Part shown: in pieces, positions 43,418 through 52,306 of the stretch | Position numbering within the stretch: the stretch's first letter is position 1 | Layout: every line of letters begins with the position of its first letter | Assembly (NCBI RefSeq): GCF_001428525.1 | Contig: NZ_LMHW01000012.1 | Span: 62,114 to 126,113 of the forward strand | Direction of reading: 5' to 3' | Length of the DNA: 64,000 nucleotides | Origin: Flavobacterium sp. Root186 | GTDB taxonomy: Bacteria > Bacteroidota > Bacteroidia > Flavobacteriales > Flavobacteriaceae | The notes under the pieces: generated by a model | Databases searched by the model: none | Told to the model about the DNA's origin: nothing | The model's input: the letters and a program-made list of their open reading frames with translations, nothing else | Program-made: the position numbers and the translations under genes

Positions 43418-43734
43418 TATTTTTCGTTTACTAAAGTGAATGAAGTCGCTTTAAAACGATTGTTTACGATTTCTCCCGTAACTAAAGCTTTGCTGATTGC
43501 ATTGCAAAAACCTTTTTCTGAATGTGCATCGCCGTGATCGTGAATAGTAGTTCCGTCAACGAAATAGGTTTTTCCGTCAATACGAACCGCTAAATCACAG
43601 CTTTTACCTTTCATTCCAAATTGGCATTCTCCGCAAGAAGCTTCTACAATTGTTGGTTTGTCAAATTTCTTCTTGTCTTGTGCTTGAGCCGCGATTCCAA
43701 TAAACAGGAAAAGCATGAATATAAGTTTTTTCAT
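43417..43734 (-). CDS. Small exported Cys-rich protein (DUF6370-like)
   Basis: 105 residues: signal peptide (MKKLIFMLFLFIGIAAQAQ) and a short domain with EASCGECQFGMKGKSCDLAV, then DGTTIHDHGDAHSEKGFCN. Four Cys and several His suggest metal binding. I recall a DUF6370 family of this form; function unknown. Coupled to the downstream Crp gene and three bases after purT. Confidence 0.65.
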   Translation of the reverse strand: MKKLIFMLFLFIGIAAQAQDKKKFDKPTIVEASCGECQFGMKGKSCDLAVRIDGKTYFVDGTTIHDHGDAHSEKGFCNAISKALVTGEIVNNRFKATSFTLVNEK

Positions 43735-43737
43735 TTT

Positions 43738-44898
43738 TTAAGAATTTACAGTTATTAATTTTGCCGTTTCTTTGGCGCGTTCGGTTACTTTTTCGATTGG
43801 AGTTGATAAAGAATCTTGAGCTAAAACAACTCCCATTCGGCGGTATGGTCTTGAAGTTGGTTTACCAAAAATCCTGAAATCAGTTTTTGGCAAAGCCGCT
43901 ACTTTTTCGATTCCGTTAAATGTTGGATTTGTAGAATCTTCTGATGCTAAAATTACAGCACTTGCTCCGGCTTTTTCTAAAGTAATTTCAAAAATTGGAA
44001 GACTTAAAATCGCACGTAAATGCAATTCAAATTCATTAAAATTCTGTGTTCCGGCCAAAGTTACCATTCCGGTATCGTGCGGACGCGGAGAAAGTTCAGA
44101 GAAATAAACGCCTTCATTGGTAAGGAAGAATTCAACACCAAAAAGCCCTGCGCCGCCAAGCGCTTCGGTAATTTTTTCGGCCATATCCTGCGCTTCGTAT
44201 AAGTCTTTTTCTGAAACCAAAGCAGGCTGCCAGCTTTCCTGATAATCGCCACGTTCTTGTCTGTGACCAATTGGAGCGCAAAACAAAGTTGGATTATTAT
44301 TCTGTGTAATCGTTAAAAGCGTAATTTCTGAATTAAAATCAACAAATGCTTCAACAATAACTTCGATAACATCACCACGCGAACCTGCAACGGCATATTG
44401 CCATGCTTTTTCAATATCGCTTTCTGTTTTAATTGTTGATTGTCCTTTTCCGGAGGAAGACATTAAAGGTTTTACCACGCAAGGAATTCCAACTTCCTGT
44501 ACGGCTTTTTGCAATTCTTCTGCCGAAGTTGCGTATTGATATTTGGCTGTTTTTAAACCTAATTCTTTCGAGGCTAAATCCCGGATTGCTTTACGGTTCA
44601 TAGTAAAATTTGCCGCTTTCGCTGAAGGAACAACGGTGATGCCTTGTTTTTCGTAATCGTAAAAACGTTCGGTACGGATGGCTTCTATTTCTGGAACTAT
44701 AAAGTCTGGTTGATGTTTGGCTACGATTCGGTCAAGAGCTTCGCCGTCGAGCATATTAATAACTTCAAAACCGTGAGCAACTTGCATTGCAGGAGCATTT
44801 TCGTAACTATCAACAGCAATTATGGTTTGTCCGATTCGTTGTGCGGCAATGACAAATTCTTTGCCTAATTCACCTGAACCGAGGAGTAGTATTTTCAT
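43738..44898 (-). CDS. purT: Formate-dependent phosphoribosylglycinamide formyltransferase
   Basis: ATP-grasp enzyme of purine synthesis that uses formate and ATP. The start is set at 44898 ([20 protein letters not shown]), giving 386 residues; the longer frame adds a non-homologous leader. Visible are the [10 protein letters not shown] segment, [14 protein letters not shown], and [29 protein letters not shown]. Typical length. It leads a three-gene unit with the Cys protein and the Crp regulator. The promoter is TTG-N20-TACTTTTA (44925-44955, minus strand). Confidence 0.93.
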   Translation of the reverse strand: MKILLLGSGELGKEFVIAAQRIGQTIIAVDSYENAPAMQVAHGFEVINMLDGEALDRIVAKHQPDFIVPEIEAIRTERFYDYEKQGITVVPSAKAANFTMNRKAIRDLASKELGLKTAKYQYATSAEELQKAVQEVGIPCVVKPLMSSSGKGQSTIKTESDIEKAWQYAVAGSRGDVIEVIVEAFVDFNSEITLLTITQNNNPTLFCAPIGHRQERGDYQESWQPALVSEKDLYEAQDMAEKITEALGGAGLFGVEFFLTNEGVYFSELSPRPHDTGMVTLAGTQNFNEFELHLRAILSLPIFEITLEKAGASAVILASEDSTNPTFNGIEKVAALPKTDFRIFGKPTSRPYRRMGVVLAQDSLSTPIEKVTERAKETAKLITVNS

Positions 44899-44924
44899 TT
44901 TGGAGTGTTGTAATGTTTGAGTAG

Positions 44925-44955
44925 TAAAAGTACAGAAAAATGTTTTTAACCGCAA
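44925..44955 (-). promoter_or_regulatory. Promoter of the purT unit
   Basis: Minus strand: TTG (44953-44955), 20 bp, TACTTTTA (44925-44932; one mismatch to TAnnTTTG). It lies 27 bp before the ATG at 44898. Confidence 0.45.
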
Positions 44956-45103
44956 AGTTCTATTCGTTTGTGTTAATGTAGAGGCGCGCTGCAGTGCGTT
45001 TGCGGTATTTGTATTTTAACGCAAAGTTCCGATATTTGAAGAAGACAAAGGTTCGCAAAGTGTTTTACGCAGATTTTGCTGATTCAACAGATTTTTTAAA
45101 GAT

Positions 45104-45231
45104 GAATTGCCTCCAGCTTTAGCTGGATGGACCGAAATAAATTAAATTAGGGCTTTAGCCAAATGCTTAGTTTGGCTAAAGCCAATTATAGAATCTTTAT
45201 TTTGACCTCCAGCTAAAGCTGGAGGCAATTC
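45104..45231. repeat. MITE-like element with perfect 24-bp terminal inverted repeats
   Basis: Ends 45104-45127 and 45208-45231 (starting GAATTGCCTCCAGC) are exactly complementary over 24 bp. Inside, GGCTTTAGCCAAA (45151-45163) and TTTGGCTAAAGCC (45171-45183) form a second perfect inverted pair. The right end alone contains the 20-bp palindrome CCTCCAGCTAAAGCTGGAGG. No open reading frame inside. Confidence 0.8.
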
Positions 45232-45284
45232 AAAAATTGCTATTTGATTTTATTTTTAAAATGAATTTTCTCCTTTTACGGTTT

Positions 45285-45371
45285 GCGTGAGGGATTGAAG
45301 CGGAAATCCTTTTTTGTAATGGAATGGAACAAAAGATTGCAGCGGAAAGCCCGACCCGGAGGGACACGCCC
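45285..45371 (+). repeat. REP-like palindromic element, copy D (long subtype)
   Basis: An 87-bp element from GCGTGAGGGATTGAAGCGG to CCCGACCCGGAGGGACACGC. Its ends match copies B and E almost exactly; the central hairpin is degenerate here. With the MITE-like element and the purT promoter it fills the 514-bp gap between purT and the U32 gene. Confidence 0.8.
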
Positions 45372-45377
45372 AAAATA

Positions 45378-45407
45378 AAAAAACCGACACTTTAAAAGTA
45401 TCGGTTT
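45378..45407 (-). terminator. Terminator of the U32 peptidase gene
   Basis: AAACCGA and TCGGTTT with inner ACTTT / AAAGT pairing; on the minus strand it is followed by T-run. It directly adjoins the REP-like copy D. Confidence 0.75.
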
Positions 45408-45412
45408 GTATA

Positions 45413-47287
45413 TTAATGAAAATGATCTTCTTCAATCTCAAATTCAGCATCTTTTTCCCAGATTTCCATTTCACAGGGTTTACAGTTGAATTTTAGTTTA
45501 TATTCCAATTCGCCTTGTTTCAATACCAATGGTTCTTTTACTTTAACACCAACTATATCTTTTTGGTGTATTGGACATTTTTTTAATTCGTATTTGATGC
45601 AATATTTAGTTGTCATTACACGAGATTTTCCTGGATCCCATTGTAATTCGAATGCTTTTTCGATTTCTGTAACACCGTGGCGTTCGTAGAATTTACGAGC
45701 GACTTTGTTTGAAACATTGTACATGAAATCCAATTTGGTTTCAGGATACGGATGTGACGTTTTTACCAATTGGTGTTCTTCGCGTTTGTAATTTGCCAAA
45801 CGAATTTCAGTTAACTGATCGTAAACTGTTCTTCGCATTTCGTTGATTTTTGAAATAGGAAGGAACCAGTTTTGAGAAAACATAATGTTGATTTCATCAG
45901 CAGTATAAGGTGTGAAACCTGTTTTTGCCAATTGGGTTTTAATGTTTTCTTCGATTGATTCACCGGTTTTTGTCTGCTCTTTTGCGTGTTCTAAATTTAC
46001 GATGCTTACATTTCCATCTTCATCAGTTGCTATTAATTCGAAACCATTTTCTGTTTCTGTAAGTAATAAAGTGGTGCTTAATTTACGAACAGCACTATCT
46101 TCTCTTTCTACAATTTTAATGAAAGCAGCGTCATTATTTCTATAGATGAAAGTTCCGTCTTTTACTTCTTTTAAAACGTTTGGGTAAATTTTCCCGTTTT
46201 CGGCTTTGTTTACGTAGATTCCGTCAGCTTCGTTATTTTCGTTGATGAAACAAAGTCCGTCACCGTTGTTTAGTAACTCACCGTTTTCGATTTCGTAAGC
46301 ATTTCCAACAGTTCGGATTAATTTACCAATATATTGTCCTTTTGATTTTGGGCTTTCCCAAGAACCAATAGAGCTGTGTCTTTCGTTTACGAAATAATCA
46401 GTATAACCACGATTGAACGTTTTGTTTAAAGAGGAATCAAAAGTATAAGTACAAGTTCCAGATGAAGCTTTCATGTATTTATCGCTTCCTTCTCCTTCTA
46501 AAAAGCTGTCTAATTTTTGACGTAAATACGAAACGTTATTTTTTACGTAAACGACATCTTTCAATCTTCCTTCGATTTTAAAAGAAACAATTCCAGCTTC
46601 AATCAAATTTGGGATTTGATTTGAAATATCCAAATCTTTTATCGAAAGTAAGTGGCTGTTTTTGATTAAAGTTTCTCCGTTTCCGTCGATTAAATTATAA
46701 GGTAAACGGCAGTTTTGAGCACAAGAACCACGATTGGCGCTGCGTTCTCCGTTGGCCACACTCATATAACAGTTTCCACTAAAGGAAACGCACAAAGCTC
46801 CGGTTACGAAAAACTCTAATTCAACATCAGCGTGATCGTAAATCGTTTTAATTTGATGCAGGTTTAATTCGCGGGCTAAAACCACACGTTTAATTCCGGC
46901 ATCTTTAAGAAATTTAATTTTATCGGCATCACGATTATTAGCTTGTGTACTGGCGTGAAGTACGATAGGAGGCAAGTCCATTTCCATAATCGCCATATCC
47001 TGAATAATCAGGGCATCAACACCAATTTCGTATAATTCCCAAATCATTGAGCGACACGTTTCTAATTCGTTATCGTACAAAATGGTATTCATAACAACAA
47101 AAACCTGAGCATTAAATAAATGCGCATATTGTACTAAAGCTGCAACATCTTCAATAGAATTGTTGGCGTTAGAACGTGCACCAAATTGCGGCGCACCAAT
47201 ATAAACTGCATCAGCGCCGCTGTTTATGGCGGCCATTCCTCCAATTAAATCTTTAGCAGGAGCTAATATTTCAATTTTCTTCTTCAT
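45413..47287 (-). CDS. U32 family peptidase (YegQ/RlhA-like)
   Basis: 624 residues. The N-terminal TIM-barrel has LAPAKDLIGGMAAINSGADAVYIG, the conserved Cys166, Cys173, Cys189 and Cys193 in the CVSFSGNCYMSVANG...SCAQNC region, and FKIEGRLKD. A long C-terminal part ends with KCPIHQKD and CKPCEMEIW. U32 proteins are annotated as peptidases, but E. coli RlhA and TrhP act in RNA hydroxylation, so a role in rRNA or tRNA modification is as likely here. No close match to one subfamily can be claimed. Confidence 0.88.
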   Translation of the reverse strand: MKKKIEILAPAKDLIGGMAAINSGADAVYIGAPQFGARSNANNSIEDVAALVQYAHLFNAQVFVVMNTILYDNELETCRSMIWELYEIGVDALIIQDMAIMEMDLPPIVLHASTQANNRDADKIKFLKDAGIKRVVLARELNLHQIKTIYDHADVELEFFVTGALCVSFSGNCYMSVANGERSANRGSCAQNCRLPYNLIDGNGETLIKNSHLLSIKDLDISNQIPNLIEAGIVSFKIEGRLKDVVYVKNNVSYLRQKLDSFLEGEGSDKYMKASSGTCTYTFDSSLNKTFNRGYTDYFVNERHSSIGSWESPKSKGQYIGKLIRTVGNAYEIENGELLNNGDGLCFINENNEADGIYVNKAENGKIYPNVLKEVKDGTFIYRNNDAAFIKIVEREDSAVRKLSTTLLLTETENGFELIATDEDGNVSIVNLEHAKEQTKTGESIEENIKTQLAKTGFTPYTADEINIMFSQNWFLPISKINEMRRTVYDQLTEIRLANYKREEHQLVKTSHPYPETKLDFMYNVSNKVARKFYERHGVTEIEKAFELQWDPGKSRVMTTKYCIKYELKKCPIHQKDIVGVKVKEPLVLKQGELEYKLKFNCKPCEMEIWEKDAEFEIEEDHFH

Positions 47288-47431
47288 TTTTAGAACTTTA
47301 GGCTTTTGTGGTATTCACGCAAAAAAGTTTGCAAAGTTCTTATAAATATTTCGAGTTTACTAATGCTCAAGCGATTTTTTTGAAATTGTTAACTTAATAT
47401 GGAATGAGTTAATTTTATTTCTTATCAACGT

Positions 47432-47521
47432 ATTAAAATCCGTTGCTACAAAATGAATCGTTCCTTATTAAGAAGAGCTGTAAGCCCGGAACATATTGCA
47501 GGAGCGGATTTTAATCCGCTC
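47432..47521. repeat. Inverted pair of GGATTTTAATCC elements
   Basis: 47432-47464 (minus orientation, ATTAAAATCCGTTGC...CGTTCC) and 47488-47521 (plus, GGAACATATTGCAGGAGCGG...) are related to the copy at 37479. The rest of the 321-bp gap is AT-rich with a terminator at 47547. Confidence 0.55.
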
Positions 47522-47546
47522 ATTAATGTCAATATACAAAAACAAA

Positions 47547-47580
47547 AAAACTACCTAGTTTATTTAAACCAGATAGTTTT
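47547..47580 (-). terminator. Terminator of the DUF2383 gene
   Basis: Inverted AACTA-C-TAGTTTA type stem of about 14 bp; on the minus strand it is followed by seven T. Confidence 0.8.
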
Positions 47581-47608
47581 CCCTAAAATAAAAGTGTCAA
47601 TAAATTAT

Positions 47609-48064
47609 TTAATTCGCTTTCATTTTAATTTGCGATAAAGTATTTTGAATACTATTTAATTGTTTTGAAACAATGAAAACCTGGCTATGTTCCAATTCAT
47701 TTTCTTCAAGTGCTTTTTTATATTTTTCAATAGCAGCTTCTTCTCCAGTAATACAGGCATTAATAATGGCTTCTGTATCACCGCCGGTGAAAGATGATTT
47801 GATATCAATCCACGTACGGTGTAAAGCTCCTAATGGCCCTCCGCCGGAAGTATCTGTGGATTTTCCAAGTTTATTGATTTCGTCTTGTAATTCTACAATA
47901 AATAAAGCTCTTTCTCGGGCATATTCCAGAAAATCAGCTTTAATGGCTAAATTCTCAACATGTTCTGCAGCATTTGTATATCCTAGTTTTCCATCTTCAA
48001 GAATTGAAATTAATCCTTCTAAGGTTTTAACTGTTTCTTTTGTGGTTTCATCAGTATGTATCAT
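47609..48064 (-). CDS. PA2169-family four-helix-bundle protein (DUF2383)
   Basis: 151 residues, all helical by pattern. The start (ETTKETVKTLEGLISILEDGKLGYTNAAEHV) and the GGGPLGALHRTWIDIKSSFTGGD loop match the PA2169/DUF2383 family, a ferritin-like bundle of unknown role often seen near stress genes. It is a single-gene unit with its own terminator. Confidence 0.82.
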   Translation of the reverse strand: MIHTDETTKETVKTLEGLISILEDGKLGYTNAAEHVENLAIKADFLEYARERALFIVELQDEINKLGKSTDTSGGGPLGALHRTWIDIKSSFTGGDTEAIINACITGEEAAIEKYKKALEENELEHSQVFIVSKQLNSIQNTLSQIKMKAN

Positions 48065-48243
48065 GACTAATAGTTTTTAAATTAATACATTACAAAGTTG
48101 GGGATTTCTAAAGTGTTATGTTTTACAGGATTATGTGCAGGGTTTACAATATTGTGGAATGGGAATTTTGAAAGTGCTAATTTATGTTTGATGCAGATTT
48201 GGGAGATTTTCTTTTGAAAATGAAATGTATCGTTTACCGTTTT

Positions 48244-48331
48244 GCGTGAGGGATAGTAGTGGAAAGCCCGCAGCCTGACGAAGGAAGTGCGAGGACTTGC
48301 AGCGGATAGCCCGACCCGGAGGGACACGCCC
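48244..48331 (+). repeat. REP-like palindromic element, copy E (long subtype)
   Basis: An 88-bp element whose ends match copy D (GCGTGAGGGAT and CCCGACCCGGAGGGACACGC) while the centre is replaced by CCGCAGCCTGACG...GGACTTG. It is the main content of the 341-bp gap between the DUF2383 gene and the aminotransferase. Confidence 0.8.
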
Positions 48332-48405
48332 ATAAAAAAACAGCTTAAAGATAAAAGCGATAAAACTTTTGAACTTTAAGCCGTTTTATAAAATTTAGAA
48401 TATTA

Positions 48406-49596
48406 TTATACAGTCAAAGCTTCTTTGATTCTGCGTAAAGCTTCTTTTAAAATATCATTGCTTGTTGCGTAAGAGAAACGAATACAATTTGGATTTCCAA
48501 AAGCATCTCCCGTTACAGTTGCAACGTTTGCTTCGGCTAAAAGATACATCGAAACGTCGTTTGCATCTTTGATTTCAGTTCCTTTTAATGTTTTACCGAA
48601 GAAAGAAGAAACGTCTGGGAATACATAAAATGCTCCTTCTGGAACGTTGATTTTTACTCCTGGAATTTCTTTTAATAATCCAACAACCAAGTCTCTACGA
48701 CCGTGGAAAGCCTGAACCATTTCGTTTAATACGCTTGGGTCAGCATCTACAGCAGTAATTGTAGCACGTTGTGCGACAGAGTTTGCTCCTGATGTTACTT
48801 GCCCTTGAATTTTTGTACACGCTTTTGCGATAAATTCAGGAGCTCCAATATATCCAATTCTGTATCCTGTCATGGCAAATGCTTTTGCAACTCCGTTTAC
48901 AGTGATTGTTTTTTCTAACATTCCCGGAATTGAACCGATACTGCAGAAAGTACCTGAGAAATTAATGTGCTCATAAATCTCATCGGCAACTACGTAAATA
49001 TTTGGGTGTTTTTCTAAAACTTTTGCAAGTGCAGTTAATTCTTCTCTGCTGTAAACAGATCCTGAAGGATTGCAAGGAGAAGAGAACCACATCATTTTTG
49101 TTTTTGGTGTAATTGCAGCTTCTAATTGTTCTGGTGTAATTTTGAAATCTGTTTCTACAGATGTTGGAACTTCAACAGGAACTCCGCCTGAAAGTTTAAC
49201 GATTTCGAAATAAGAAACCCAGTATGGTGCTGGTAAAATAACTTCGTCACCATCATTTAACATTACTTGTGCAATGTTGTATAAAGATTGTTTTGCTCCT
49301 GTAGAAACTACGATTTGAGATGGTTTGTACTCTAAATTATTGTCTCTTTTGAATTTTCTGCAAATAGCTTCCTTTAAATCTTGATATCCATCAACAGGAG
49401 AATATGTGCTGTAATTATCGTCGATTGCTTTTTTTGCAGCTTCTTTAATAAAGTCTGGTGTATTAAAATCTGGTTCACCTAAACTTAAACTGATAATGTC
49501 TTTTCCTTGTGCTTTTAATTCGCGGGCCAAAGCTGCCATTGCTAAAGTTTGTGAAGTCGCTAAGTTGTTGATTCTGTCCGAAAGAATATGGTTCAT
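48406..49596 (-). CDS. PLP-dependent aspartate aminotransferase (class I/II)
   Basis: 396 residues. Visible are SLGEPDFNTPDFI near residue 40, the YSPVDGYQDLKEAI segment, NPSGS, the PLP-stacking DEIYEH at 205-210, Lys238 in VNGVAKAFAMTGYRIG as the Schiff-base lysine, and the C-terminal Arg in RFSYATS. This is the type I-gamma aspartate aminotransferase pattern; substrate range cannot be set from sequence. It is 72 bp downstream of the desaturase on the same strand. Confidence 0.91.
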   Translation of the reverse strand: MNHILSDRINNLATSQTLAMAALARELKAQGKDIISLSLGEPDFNTPDFIKEAAKKAIDDNYSTYSPVDGYQDLKEAICRKFKRDNNLEYKPSQIVVSTGAKQSLYNIAQVMLNDGDEVILPAPYWVSYFEIVKLSGGVPVEVPTSVETDFKITPEQLEAAITPKTKMMWFSSPCNPSGSVYSREELTALAKVLEKHPNIYVVADEIYEHINFSGTFCSIGSIPGMLEKTITVNGVAKAFAMTGYRIGYIGAPEFIAKACTKIQGQVTSGANSVAQRATITAVDADPSVLNEMVQAFHGRRDLVVGLLKEIPGVKINVPEGAFYVFPDVSSFFGKTLKGTEIKDANDVSMYLLAEANVATVTGDAFGNPNCIRFSYATSNDILKEALRRIKEALTV

Positions 49597-49668
49597 TATA
49601 AAAATTTTGAATGTCCTTAATTGCTGCGCTGCTTAAGGATGGTTAATTATTAATAGATTTTTTTTAGT

Positions 49669-50766
49669 TTAAACAGATAATTCAGGTTTCATTCCTAATT
49701 CACGTAAATGTTTGAAGTGAGCTATAATAGCACTTCCCATTGTTTTGTATTCGTAATAAGGTAAATCGCATTCTTTTGCGGTTTCCTTTACGATTTTTGC
49801 AATTTTACCATAGTGAATGTGACTGATATTTGGAAAAATATGATGCTCGATTTGGTGATTCAATCCGCCGGTGTACCAGTTTACAATTGCATTTTTTGGT
49901 GCAAAATTAGTTGTAGTATATAATTGATGAACAGCCCAAGTATTGTCCATTTCTCCTAATTCATTTGGAGAAGGATTTGTAGTATGATCAACAACATGTG
50001 CTAATTGAAATACAACACTTAATATTAATCCCGCAGTATAATGCATTACAAAAAATCCAAGAAGTACTTTCCACCAGGTAATTCCAATTACCATTGGTAA
50101 AACAATCCAGATTGAGATGTAGATTACTTTTGTAATAATTAAAGTTGTCCAAAGAATTTTTGGGCTTTTTGGTTCTCCGTAAGATAATTTTCTTTTAAGG
50201 TAATTTCTCATTTGCTTAAAATCAGTAGTAATAGCCCAATTGAAAGTCAATAAACCGTATAAGAAAACAGAGTAATAATGTTGAAAACGGTGAAAACTAT
50301 GCCATTCCGCATGTTCTGTAAAACGGATAATTCTTCCGGCATCTAAATCTTCGTCATGACCTGGAATATTGGTATAAGTATGGTGAAGCACATTGTGCTG
50401 AACCTGCCAGTTATAAACATTTCCGGCCAAAACATAAATGGTTCCGCCCATGAATTTATTAATCCAGCTTTTATCGGAGAATGAACCGTGATTGCCATCG
50501 TGCATTACGTTCATTCCAACGCCTGCCATTCCAACGCCAATAACAATTGATAAAAGCAGCATTACCCAAAAAGGCATATTTAAGGTAAGTATTAAAAAAT
50601 ATGGAGTTAAAAAAACGGCAAATAGAATAACGGCTTTTAAATGTAACTTCCAGTTTCCGGTTTTCTGAATGTTATTCTCTTTAAAGTAATTGTTTACCCG
50701 AGAGTTAAGTGTTCTGAAAAACTTCAGATTGTCTTGCCTTGCAAAAGTTGGAGCAGTGTTATTCAT
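49669..50766 (-). CDS. Fatty-acid (acyl-CoA) desaturase, front-end-like
   Basis: Membrane di-iron enzyme, 365 residues. Histidine boxes are HDGNH at 89-93, HNVLHH at 124-129 and QIEHH at 305-309; the Gln in the third box is the mark of front-end (delta-5/delta-6-like) desaturases, though no cytochrome b5 domain is present. Four hydrophobic segments surround them. It could adjust membrane fluidity. The minus-strand promoter TTG-N22-TACCTTTG is at 50786-50818. Divergent from rsmG. Confidence 0.9.
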   Translation of the reverse strand: MNNTAPTFARQDNLKFFRTLNSRVNNYFKENNIQKTGNWKLHLKAVILFAVFLTPYFLILTLNMPFWVMLLLSIVIGVGMAGVGMNVMHDGNHGSFSDKSWINKFMGGTIYVLAGNVYNWQVQHNVLHHTYTNIPGHDEDLDAGRIIRFTEHAEWHSFHRFQHYYSVFLYGLLTFNWAITTDFKQMRNYLKRKLSYGEPKSPKILWTTLIITKVIYISIWIVLPMVIGITWWKVLLGFFVMHYTAGLILSVVFQLAHVVDHTTNPSPNELGEMDNTWAVHQLYTTTNFAPKNAIVNWYTGGLNHQIEHHIFPNISHIHYGKIAKIVKETAKECDLPYYEYKTMGSAIIAHFKHLRELGMKPELSV

Positions 50767-50785
50767 AATTGTTTTAAATAGTTTT

Positions 50786-50818
50786 CAAAGGTAATTATTA
50801 TAAATTCTCAATTTGCAA
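50786..50818 (-). promoter_or_regulatory. Promoter of the desaturase gene
   Basis: Minus strand: TTG (50816-50818), 22 bp, TACCTTTG (50786-50793), 20 bp before the ATG. Confidence 0.6.
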
Positions 50819-50849
50819 AATTGAGTTAAATATTTCAATCGTAAAGTAG

Positions 50850-50857
50850 TACTTTTG
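50850..50857 (+). promoter_or_regulatory. Possible -7 promoter element of rsmG
   Basis: TACTTTTG matches TAnnTTTG, 16 bp before the ATG. The nearest TTG is 26 bp upstream, beyond the usual spacing. Confidence 0.4.
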
Positions 50858-50873
50858 TTAAAAATTTACTGCA

Positions 50874-51503
50874 ATGGATGAGATATTGAAATATTTTCCT
50901 GATTTGACCAATCTTCAAATCGAACAATTTCAAAAATTAGACTTTTTATACCACGATTGGAATGAAAAAATCAATGTGATTTCGCGTAAAGACATTGATT
51001 CCTTATATACAAAACATATTTTGCATTCGCTTGGAATTGCAAAAATCATGAAATTTGAACCCGGAGCAACCGTTTTGGATGTTGGAACAGGCGGCGGTTT
51101 TCCCGGAATTCCGCTAGCAATTCTTTTTCCGGAAACTCGTTTTTATTTAATTGATGTTATTGCCAAAAAAATAAAAGTAGTTCAGGGCGTTGTTGATGCA
51201 TTAGAATTAAAGAACGTAAAAGCAGAACAAAAACGTGCAGAACTGGTAAAAGGTGATTTCGATTTTATCGTAAGCCGAGCCGTAACTAATATGCCGGATT
51301 TTGTTTCCTGGATAAATGATAAAATTAAAAAACAACATAAGCATACTTTAAAAAATGGAATTCTATATTTGAAAGGCGGAGATTTGGCCGAAGAATTAAA
51401 AGACTTTCCAAATGCGACTTTGTATGATTTAGCAGCAATATTTGATAACGAATTTTTTGAAACTAAAAAAGTGGTTCATCTTCCTTTAAAATTTAAACCC
51501 TAA
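50874..51503 (+). CDS. rsmG: 16S rRNA (guanine527-N7)-methyltransferase
   Basis: SAM-dependent methyltransferase of the 16S rRNA 530 loop. 209 residues: the N-terminal YHDWNEKINVISRKDID and HILHSLGIA segments, then the SAM-binding VLDVGTGGGFPGIPLAILFP near residue 65 and FDFIVSRAVTNM near 125. All are standard RsmG features. It is single and divergent from the desaturase. Confidence 0.95.
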   Translation: MDEILKYFPDLTNLQIEQFQKLDFLYHDWNEKINVISRKDIDSLYTKHILHSLGIAKIMKFEPGATVLDVGTGGGFPGIPLAILFPETRFYLIDVIAKKIKVVQGVVDALELKNVKAEQKRAELVKGDFDFIVSRAVTNMPDFVSWINDKIKKQHKHTLKNGILYLKGGDLAEELKDFPNATLYDLAAIFDNEFFETKKVVHLPLKFKP

Positions 51504-51517
51504 GTTATACATAAAGA

Positions 51518-51556
51518 TAAATAACCCGTAAAGAATTTCTTTACGGGTTATTTTTG
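51518..51556. terminator. Terminator between rsmG and the unknown gene
   Basis: Perfect 14-bp stem AATAACCCGTAAAG (51520-51533) and its complement (51539-51552), followed by T on the plus strand. Confidence 0.9.
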
Positions 51557-51574
51557 AATTAATAGTTTTTACTA

Positions 51575-52306
51575 CTAAGATGCTTTTCTAGAAAAATCTA
51601 AAAAAGGATTTGCTTTTATATCTAAATTATCAATAAAGTTATGAATTGCATTTTCTGACGCTTCAACAGAATATTTAAATTCAGAATCAAAAAAGAATTC
51701 TCTGCATATAACAGGTTCATTTGATGAGTCGTAAATTGCTTCATCTGATTCATCAAGATTATCATAGCTGTATTGGCAAGGATATAAACGAATTAATTCG
51801 GCAATTGTAGTATCGAACCATTTATCAAATGTTTTCTTTTTTGGGGTTACGTGTCGGGCCAATAACACCAAACCTATAAGTTCGCTTTGAAGTAAGTAAG
51901 ATCCTTTTCTATATTTTACATCGACCATTCTTACATTCATTAAAGCGATCCATAAAGCTCCATTAACAGATCCTGTAGCCGGTATATCAAGATCACAATC
52001 AAATAACAACGGATTTGTTTGTTCACGATCGTTAATTGAGCACCAAAGTGCTTCAATACGTTTTTGTGTATCTGATGTATATAGCGTGTAGCCTGTAAAA
52101 CGCCAGTAAACCCATTCTAATAAAGCGGCGGTTAAACCTACTGAAGCCTTATGGTTAATTTGCATTAATACACTTTCTAATGCATCATTTCCTTCAATAG
52201 GATCTAAAAGCTGATCGATTTTCTTTTTAGTCCATTTAAAATTAATAGCATGTCCAATACTTTTTGCTTCTAAAATTACGGCAGGTACATTGTTTAAATT
52301 TCTCAT
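51575..52306 (-). CDS. Hypothetical protein, 243 residues
   Basis: Not recognised. No signal peptide or membrane segment. It is mostly helical by pattern, with Trp and Tyr-rich stretches (LLEWVYWRFTGYTLYTSD, IEALWCSIND), two isolated Cys, and an acidic segment (DNLDESDEAIYDSSNEP) near residue 190. Codon use and composition match the neighbours, so it is likely native. It sits alone between rsmG and pruA. TAAATTTG on the minus strand (52353-52360) is a candidate -7 box. Confidence 0.6.
   Translation of the reverse strand: MRNLNNVPAVILEAKSIGHAINFKWTKKKIDQLLDPIEGNDALESVLMQINHKASVGLTAALLEWVYWRFTGYTLYTSDTQKRIEALWCSINDREQTNPLLFDCDLDIPATGSVNGALWIALMNVRMVDVKYRKGSYLLQSELIGLVLLARHVTPKKKTFDKWFDTTIAELIRLYPCQYSYDNLDESDEAIYDSSNEPVICREFFFDSEFKYSVEASENAIHNFIDNLDIKANPFLDFSRKAS

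Noticed and set aside
45104..45231. Complete insertion sequence
   Set aside because: No open reading frame inside and no clear target duplication; only a non-autonomous element can be proposed.
45256..45474. Minus-strand frame of 72 codons
   Set aside because: It consists of REP-like copy D, a terminator and the end of the U32 gene in another frame.
48082..48333. Minus-strand frame of 83 codons upstream of the DUF2383 gene
   Set aside because: Most of its N-terminus is the translated REP-like copy E; not a gene.
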